A stretch of 64,000 bases of DNA from contig OX453276.1 in assembly GCA_949710005.1 (NCBI GenBank), forward strand, positions 5,489,877 to 5,553,876. Reading direction: 5' to 3'. Source of the DNA: Ricordea florida. Taxonomy: Eukaryota; Cnidaria; Anthozoa; Corallimorpharia; Ricordeidae. This document shows positions 48,028-64,000 of this stretch, piece after piece; position 1 is the stretch's first letter, and each line of letters starts with the position of its first letter. The position numbers and the translations under genes are program-made. The notes under the pieces are model-generated. The model worked only from the letters and a program-made list of their open reading frames with translations. It ran no database searches and was not told the DNA's origin.

Positions 48028-48548
48028 GCGGGTACTCTGGATAGCTGTCAAATTCAAACCGTAAGAGATCAAGTTTACTCATTGATGGAGCAGCTTAGGT
48101 TAGTACAAGACAATAAATTTTTATATCATGCCAGACGGCCTGACGGAATAAAAGTCGTGGGTAATTATGTGGCAAACGGAGAAATTCGCGATACCGATTA
48201 GCACTTCGTTTCCTTTGCAGCTGCCGTCTAGTGCGTCACCCAACGCTCTGAGAAGCGGCTGCCATGAAGAAAAAGTAGCAATACAGGGGTAACGCAGATG
48301 GCGGAGCAGTTAACTCTGGGAATACATTTAAAGTGCTACAAATCACTCTTGTGTTTGCCTTACTATCCTGACTCGTGCGTTTACTTTGCCTTAATTTTAA
48401 ACCTTTTTGCAGGCCCGAGGCAGTATTTCTGGTGGATGCGTTTGACGATTCAGACTGCGCGCTCAACTCAGCACTAGGACGCTATGACGGAAATGTGCAT
48501 GAAGACTTGTTCAGATGGGCACGGGAATCTGCCCTCAATAAACACGAG
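48028..48548 (+). pseudogene. Acyl-CoA oxidase (ACOX1-like) C-terminal fragment, two exons
   Basis: Exons 48028-48098 and 48413-48548 splice in phase (donor AG|GTTAGT, acceptor GCAG|GCC). They give about 69 residues, including [39 protein letters not shown] and [12 protein letters not shown]. This is the C-terminal helical domain of peroxisomal acyl-CoA oxidase, where [27 protein letters not shown] is diagnostic. The FAD-binding and catalytic parts, about 90% of the enzyme, are absent. No exon for the final ESY...SKL-type peroxisomal signal was found downstream; reading through the donor gives only two more residues and a stop. It may be a truncated duplicate, or the tail of a gene whose other exons I missed. 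The reading frame is intact across both exons, which argues for recent origin. Confidence 0.75.
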
Positions 48549-48675
48549 GTAAGGTGAAAGAACGGTTTAGCAAAGAACCAAGGGCGTTGCCAATACATGA
48601 TCAACTTAGAAGCTCTGGATCAATTTTCTTTAGTTAGTGAAAACAATGTGTGCTTTCGCTGTATAGATCGGTACA

Positions 48676-48935
48676 TCATGAATACCATTGTTATAGTCAT
48701 TGTTACTGTTATTGCTATTGTTTTCATTGTTATTGTTATTGTCCTTATCATTATCATAGTTATTGTCATTATCATTCTCGTTATTGTCATTATCATTATT
48801 ATTCATTGTCATTGTCACAGCTATTGCCATTGTTATGGTAATTATCACAGTTATTGCCATTGTTATGGTCATTATATAATTATCACAGTTATTGTCATCG
48901 TTCTGGTCGTCATTGTTATTATTATTGTTATGGAC
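48676..48935. repeat. Imperfect (ATT/GTT/CATT)n low-complexity tract
   Basis: About 260 bp of TTATTGTCATTATCATT-like triplets and hexamers, including a repeated CACAGTTATTGCCATTGTTA. The Ile/Val-rich and Asn/Asp-rich open frames are artefacts. It begins about 130 bp after the second ACOX exon. Confidence 0.9.
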
Positions 48936-49099
48936 AGTCGTTGCGCGCCATTGCCATTTTTGTCCTTGTTTTTGGTGTTTGGAACAAATTTGTCAACAAC
49001 ACACAGTAGATTGAATCACTCTAACCTGAAAGCTAGTATATGTTATTTACTAAGGAAAATTACCCTTCTGGACACCATACTCCTACTAACTCCACCGCA

Positions 49100-49880
49100 A
49101 ATGCCGTGCAACTGACATACTACAAGTAGGGCAATCAATTTCAGGGCACCACCTACATTTTGAACGAATTAGATTTAACAAAATAACCACCAGTTCAGCA
49201 TTTCTTTGTCTTTGAGTCGACGAGAAAACTTGAACTGGTCGTCTGAGTAAAAGGCTGCTACTTGTTCTTATATCAATAAAATACTAGGGTTGCCAGGGCT
49301 ATAAAAGTGCTGTGGAAATTAATGACTGCGTTCGTTGTAGGAAATTCAACTCTACCACTGCGTATTGTCTCAAAAGAATGGCTCCCTTTCTTAGCATGAA
49401 CAAGAAGACGCCAGGAGGCGTTTACGCGGGATGTGTTGGTTTAAAATTGCTGACGCAGTATGTTCTTTTGCTGATTGTGCGATCATGGATATCCATGGTG
49501 CAATCCAACCTGACTTGCACGTGATTCGGAGTTACAGCCAATAAAAATCACACAATTTTTTCGAGACGGGCTCGGGATACGGGAAAGTTAAAAAAACAAG
49601 GCAATTTTTGACTCCCAAGACGACGAAAGGAATGCGCTACCGAATTTTATACGCTGGCTGACTACGTCATCCCGCTGTAAAAAGGCCGTGCAATCGGAAA
49701 TGATGACATGGGTATTTGTATGAAAGTGTTGAGTCTCATAATTGAGAAGGGAAGAAAATACCAGCAAACATTAAATCTCGAACTGCGAGCATGAACATAA
49801 TGGCTCCTGTTTCAAATAAATAGTTGAGTTCGCAGCGGAAGTACATTTGTCATTCTTTTTCTGTACGGACAGAGAAAACA
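49100..49880. other. Intergenic stretch between ACOX fragment and P450 3' end
   Basis: No exon recognised. The open frame at 49312-49524 resembles nothing known to me. Confidence 0.4.
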
Positions 49881-49884
49881 GGCT

Positions 49885-49910
49885 TATTTATTTATTTATT
49901 TATTTATATA
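49885..49910. repeat. (TTTA)n tract overlapping P450 polyadenylation signals
   Basis: On the - strand this reads AATAAATAAATAAATAAATA, about 50 nt past the P450 stop codon, so it offers several overlapping AATAAA hexamers as a candidate 3'-end signal. Confidence 0.6.
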
Positions 49911-49955
49911 TTCCTCTGTCATATCGTAACAATACCATGGGACCACTTGTCACTT

Positions 49956-59303
<9,348 letters not shown>

Positions 59304-59639
59304 CTAAAAATGGGCGTTTAATTGAAGTTAATATTGACAAACACCAGTTAATTTATTTTCTAGATTATTACCACTACCACTACCACTATTATTATCGGTG
59401 CAGTTTATTGAACTTCAGCATGCCAGGGGAAGAAAGTTTCATAGGGTGCTTAGCGTAACCTATGAGACTACAAATTGTTACACCGTTCTAAAATATATAA
59501 AAACCTATATGCAATTATTGGAAAATTATTTGCAATATATTACTAGTATAACTTACACATGTCGCTTATTTACAATTTATATTACGAGTGAAATTATATA
59601 AATAACAACAACTGAATTACAATCTGTGAATAAGATTTA

Positions 59640-61826
59640 TGTAAAACTTATAAACTAAATGTACTGCATACATTAATTTAATTTCTAATGTAGGGACTTG
59701 ATATTTAAATATCCTTCAATGTTTAAGAATATCCTTCAGATTGATGTTCATACGTAAGAATAAATTTCATCTTATGTAATGTTCTTATAATGTTTAGCCT
59801 TTCAAGAGTAACTCTTCTATAATTTTACAGTTCTTAATTATAAACATCCTTGCAATATTCAACGTACTTCACACTATCACCTTCTGCATGTTTCATAGCA
59901 CATCTTTTGTCTTTTTTCCCATCAACTTCCGTAATCCTTCTTCCATAGTCCTTGACCAACCTCCAAGCACATTCATGATAATATTGTACTGGTGGACTGT
60001 ATATCCAGGGTATCGTTCTTGTAACTCCCATTGTAATGGGGCATACTTTACTGACTTCTCTTCATCTTTCTTTTCTCTGTTCTCGATCCACGGACAACTC
60101 ATCTCCAAAACTTCTACTTCCTTACTTTTATGGTTCACTATCTTTGCATCGATTCTGTTAGTTTGCAATTCATGGTTCTCCCCATAAGTTGGTATATCCC
60201 ACAATGCTTGGACATCCTCCGACACGTATTCTGGTTTAGGCATCATTGGTGAATACCATGCAGGAAGACTTTCGACCAGTTCAAACTCTCGTAGGAGCTC
60301 AAAATATAGCACTTTCAGCGCACTGTTGTGTCTTGTCAAATACTTGTTTTTGGCGAGGGCTGAGCATCCCGATAACACGTGAGCTACGCTTTCCGGTGCC
60401 TTATTACACATACTACAAGACACGTTACTTGACTGTGATATCTTAATCTTGTTAACTTGGTATAACATCGTTGGCAGGAGCTGTTCGTATAACTCATACA
60501 TAGCGGCCGCAACATACGTTGGGCATGACGTCCATTCGCTTAGCCATGAGAAGCAGTTCTTAGTGCTCATGCTATCATCATTCCATCTGGCTGTATCCAA
60601 CTTTCCCTGCCATGCTTCATCAGTTACAGTCTTCAACAACTGTTCTTCGTACTTTGATCTCAGCAGTTGCTTTGCCTTTGTTGCAGTCACCTCCTCTCCA
60701 TCAGCCTCACATACCTTTGGTTCCGGGTATGCAAGCCTCAGCGTCAATCCAAGTTCTTCACAATACCTCATAGCCTCTATAATCAGTGACTGATATCCCA
60801 ACACAGCAGAACGCTCTTCAAACTCTCTCACCACTTTCATCCTAGGATCACTGTTTGAAAACAATTTCATTGCTGCCTTAATCTTCGTGATCTTGTACTC
60901 TCCCTCTACTGACTGCAGGCCACGTCCACCTTTATTTCTCGACAAGTACAGTAGGGCGTTTGATGACGCGAGGTGTTTTCCTCCATTTGTTACCATGATT
61001 TTCCGCGCTTCTCGATCAATCCTTCTTTGTTCTATCAGTGGCCAATGCTGCGTCCACATGGGGTATTAAAGGACCGCTAGTGCACGCTGGTTTGAAGCAA
61101 CCACACGATTAGCATCTGATAGCAGACTCGACCAAATTACTGACAAAAGTTTTAGATATGTCTTTTCAGCACAGTCCAACGTTCTCTTCTCTTCCTGACG
61201 TACATTCTCGAGAATTCCAAGGAACTTGCACTGTGAATCTTCTTCAAGGGGTTGTACCACTACTATGTCGCTTATTTTTATTCCAGGGATCTCTTGTTTC
61301 ATCTCACCTCGTATCACGTGGATTACGTTGCACTTCTTGCGGTTTAGCTACATACCAATATCATTCATGCAACTGTTGGTGTCCTTCAATACGCAGCTGA
61401 GTTTACTTTCAGATTGAGCATAGGCTTTTAAGTCATCGATGTACAATACATCCGTTATCTTAGCGTTGATTGGTTTCGACATCTTATACCCCTCAGTCGC
61501 TGCAAGTTTCCACACGAAGGGATCTAAGCACAGTGTAAACAATCTGGGACACAAGGCATCCCCTTGTGGTAACCCTCTTTTGAAACTAATGGTGTTAGAT
61601 GTTTCGTTGCCATTCTTTGTTTGTGTGGTAACCCTAGTATTCCAACATCTGCACAATTTCTTTAAAGTGGCGGCCAACCAGTTTGCAAATCGATGTACTT
61701 CCAGTACTTCAACAAGGTACCGATGATCAACCGTATCATAAGCCTTTCTAACGTCGATCCAAGCTGGGCTTAAATTTCTCTTTCTCCGATGACAATCCAA
61801 GGTCACCATTCTATCAATGAGTAGAT
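59640..61826 (-). pseudogene. R2-superfamily LINE, 5'-truncated, two in-frame stop codons
   Basis: One - strand frame runs from about 61826 to 59834. It encodes the second half of a reverse transcriptase (IDVRKAYDTVDHRYL, FKRGLPQGDALCPRLFTL, and the catalytic YIDD in VLYIDDLKAYA). A thumb region follows, then a zinc-binding motif (CSMCNKAPESVAHVLSGC, a CCHC), then a restriction-like endonuclease module (NRIDAKIV...VEVLEMSCPW...EEKSVKYAPL). RT plus CCHC plus C-terminal restriction-like endonuclease is the R2/NeSL/R4-type layout. The frame is broken only by a TAG after DIGM (near 61346) and a TAA after ALAVL (near 61068). A single 388-residue open frame remains from 61059 to 59893. The N-terminal part of the element is absent. 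Confidence 0.85.
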
Positions 61827-61829
61827 TAT

Positions 61830-62176
61830 TATAATTATTATTATTATTTGTTTTTATAACACAGTGCACATTTCAGGCACTGGACGTTTATGAGGATCAG
61901 ATCACTTCCCGTGATTTAAGACGTGCACAACTGAGTGGAAAGTCGAGATCCAGAGGGTAATCTCATCTACTCCACATTAGCTTTATCCCTCTAGGTGTAG
62001 AGCACTTTTCGTATGATTCTTGCTGTACCGAGGAGGCAAGCCTTCTGTGGCATGTCATACGAGGGTTTAAGATCTAGAGCGTTGAGCTCTCTTACAAGGC
62101 CTGTTGGTGCTGTGCCAAGGTCTCCGATGACAGTTGGCAGTATTTGGACTTCTCGACAGCAATAATAATAATAATA
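61830..62176 (-). pseudogene. Second R2-superfamily LINE tail fragment with 3' AAT-repeat
   Basis: On the - strand, VQILPTVIGDLGTAP, LVRELNALDL and KACLLGTARIIRKVL form the C-terminal tail typical of a related group of animal non-LTR elements. It is followed by a short 3' untranslated part (61990-61855) and an (AATAAT)n tail at about 61830-61855. Directly beyond that tail the larger LINE begins, so the two truncated copies lie head to tail. Confidence 0.7.
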
Positions 62177-62520
62177 ACCCGGGGAATTTGACATTTTAAT
62201 GGCAGCCAGAGTCACATTCCCCACCCCCAGGCACCTACTAAATGTCAATTTCCCGCCTCCGGGTCATTGGGATTCTTTCGCTCATGTTGTCTTGATACTT
62301 TGAAGAAAAGCAGAGGTCATTTACCTCTGGTGACTTCTGTGTATTACCAAGATGGCAGGTCACTCATTTCAAGTTTGTCTCGGTCTTCCAAGATGGCGGC
62401 CATGTCAAATTCCCGACCCTGGGGCAACGCTTAAATGTCAAAATCCCTACCCAGGGGAAGGCACTCTCAGTCAATTTCCCGTGGGTAGCCCCCCCGCCAC
62501 CCTGGGGCTTAACATTGATA
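62177..62520. repeat. Block with AATTTGACATTT / AAATGTCAATTTCCCG motifs
   Basis: Repeated inverted and direct copies of AATTTGACATTT-like and CCCGGGG/CTGGGG motifs suggest one or two old TIR elements. No coding capacity seen. Confidence 0.5.
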
Positions 62521-62840
62521 GGTACATTACACTATCCGAATGAGAATACAAGTGCTGTTGCCCTCACGTGGATATTTCCAAGGAACTTGTGAGTTGGAGT
62601 GTCAGTGGTGACTGAAATGTTTAATTGTGAAGTTAACAGATAGCTTATTAGTGTATATTTAAGTCAAGCGATCGCTCCCTTTATAGACTATTCGAACTAT
62701 GACATTTCAGTTGTCAGTTTCAAATAAATAGTTGAGTTCGTAGCAAAAGTACGATTGTCTTTTCCAGCGGATTGAGAGTAAGCAAATTGAATTTATTTCT
62801 CCATAACAATTACAATTACTACTACTATTGTAAGAATTAT

Positions 62841-62857
62841 CATGATTATTATTATCA

Positions 62858-62895
<38 letters not shown>

Positions 62896-62897
62896 AT
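62841..62897. repeat. (ATT)n microsatellite
   Basis: About 16 TTA units after a degenerate start. Confidence 0.95.
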
Positions 62898-63032
62898 CTA
62901 TTGGTCAACACAGTGTCATTGCCTGGACTTGAAACCCAGACCTCCGTTATCTGAAGTCTCTGTAAGTTGTTTACTAGCACAAAGCAAGTGAATATATATG
63001 AAAGATCATACATTTCAACTGCGGAGTAATAT

Positions 63033-63191
63033 GTAATGACATTAATTGATCATTGCAGTTATGAACGCAACTTAAGCAGCTGTGAAATTAAAGCCTGAAA
63101 AAAAAAATCAGGCCTGAATTTTTTTTCAGGCTTTAATTTCACAGCTGCTTAAGTTGTGTACATAACTGCGATGATCAATTAATGTCATTAC
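63033..63191. repeat. ~160-bp near-perfect palindrome made of SINE-tail sequence
   Basis: GTAATGACATTAATTGATCA...CAACTTAAGCAGCTGTGAAA pairs with TTTCACAGCTGCTTAAGTTG...TGATCAATTAATGTCATTAC over about 70 bp per arm. The centre is AAAAATCAGGCCTGAATTTT. The AGCAGCTG and GCCTGAAAAA vocabulary matches the SINE tail near 9.2 kb. Confidence 0.9.
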
Positions 63192-63524
63192 TAGTACAAT
63201 CTAAAATGGTCGCACACCTATATTTACACACCTGGTTAGTAAACCTGTGCAAAAAATATTGGTTTTGCACGTGATAATAAAATATTGCAGTCCAGGGTTA
63301 TTGTGATCCATCCAGTCAAATGTAGGCAGAAGGTGACAAATAAAAAAAAAATGAAATAAGAGAAGCAGTTAATTAAGGTTTAATAAATACAAAATGGACA
63401 AGACGGTAAAAAACTATTGTTGGGAATAAAGGGAGGAATAACACTTAAAATTTGTTTCACAACTCAAGGGTGTCTGGAAGAAATGAACAAAGAATGTCTC
63501 CATTATGTTTCACCAGCCAGTTGT

Positions 63525-63690
63525 GATTAGTAATGGTAATAGGACTAAGTGGAGTCCAATTTGGTCTGTAATCATACGAGTGATTGACAAAATCGGACGA
63601 CCGCGTAGCGGGAGTCTGATTTGTTTAATCATGAGTATGATTGCAGACCGAATTGGACGACACGAAGTCTCATTACCAATTAATCATAGC
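63525..63690. repeat. Inverted-repeat element, relative of 46365-46525
   Basis: TAATGGTAATAGGACTAAGT...CCAATTTGGTCTGTAATCAT mirrors ATGATTGCAGACCGAATTGG...TCTCATTACCAATTA. The arms are about 65 bp and the centre has ACCGCGTAGCGG. Confidence 0.85.
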
Positions 63691-63827
63691 GGAGCTCCAC
63701 AGCGGCTCGAAGAGCCGCAGAGCGGAGCCCCATAACTACCGTGCGAGGATAAAAATTGAGAAAACCATGCGTTTGAGTTTTCATGGTCATGGTGGCTAGC
63801 GGCATGGCTCGCGGGCGCGTGCGCCTA

Positions 63828-63849
63828 GCGACGACGACGACGACGACGT
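63828..63849. repeat. (ACG)n microsatellite
   Basis: Seven CGA units in a CpG-rich stretch near the window end. Confidence 0.9.
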
Positions 63850-64000
63850 TGCCCCAACATGGCGGCCATAGTCATCCGGGATATTTAGAAGGTCTTAAAC
63901 CGAAACGAGGCTTTGTTTTTCGCGCGCTTTTCGCGGCTTGCCGCGGCTACACAACCTACAGCCAGCAGTCTACAGCAGTCTACAGCAGTCTACAATGTTT
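63850..64000. other. Window end, CpG-rich then CAGTCTACAG triplicate
   Basis: Contains GTCTACAGCA repeated three times at the very end. No gene can be assigned. It could lie near a promoter because CpG density is higher than elsewhere, but this is only an impression. Confidence 0.3.

Noticed and set aside
48597-49115. 172-residue hydrophobic open frame resembling a membrane protein
   Set aside because: Its Ile/Val runs come from the imperfect ATT/GTT tract; the remainder has no recognisable similarity.
59888-60793. Several + strand open frames
   Set aside because: Antisense shadows of the R2-type LINE, whose - strand frame has clear zinc-binding and endonuclease motifs.

Overview
The window reads as nuclear DNA of an invertebrate animal, most likely an anthozoan cnidarian (stony coral or sea anemone). 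This is an inference. It rests on A+T-rich DNA, short coding exons with GT-AG introns, dense foldback and terminal-inverted-repeat (TIR) elements, tRNA-derived SINEs, R2-like and Gypsy retroelement debris, and animal gene families. Nothing bacterial, viral or organellar is seen, and there is no CRISPR array or operon.

Five protein-coding loci can be assembled by splicing. (1) A TMCC-family gene (transmembrane and coiled-coil ER protein), + strand, 1061-33239. It has 21 coding exons, all phase-compatible, giving 661 residues, and one proposed exon is only 15 nt. (2) A peptidyl-tRNA hydrolase 2 protein with an N-terminal UBA-like domain, - strand, 41684-35163, five exons, 234 residues. (3) A single-exon class A GPCR of 356 residues, - strand, 45850-44780. 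(4) Two 3'-terminal-type exons of a peroxisomal acyl-CoA oxidase (ACOX1-like), + strand, 48028-48548, with no other exons found. (5) A CYP4-family cytochrome P450 (CYP4V2-like), - strand, 59303-49956. Ten exons cover the protein from its middle to the stop codon; the N-terminal exons are not in the window.

The introns and intergenic DNA are largely repeats. They include a ~107-bp minisatellite at six loci in both orientations; a foldback family (call it FB1) at about eight loci; several TIR elements, two of them sharing the same terminal sequence and one with a 6-bp target-site duplication; SINEs of at least four kinds; a TIR-bounded 31-bp minisatellite with three-unit higher-order structure; a decayed Gypsy polyprotein in a P450 intron; and two 5'-truncated R2-superfamily LINE copies head to tail just beyond the last P450 exon found. 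Many simple repeats are also present.

The genes do not form a pathway: ER membrane organisation (TMCC), peptidyl-tRNA recycling (PTH2), signalling (GPCR) and lipid oxidation (ACOX fragment, CYP4) are simply neighbours. I found no new multi-gene system. The most novel material is repeat architecture and some gene-structure details, listed as findings.
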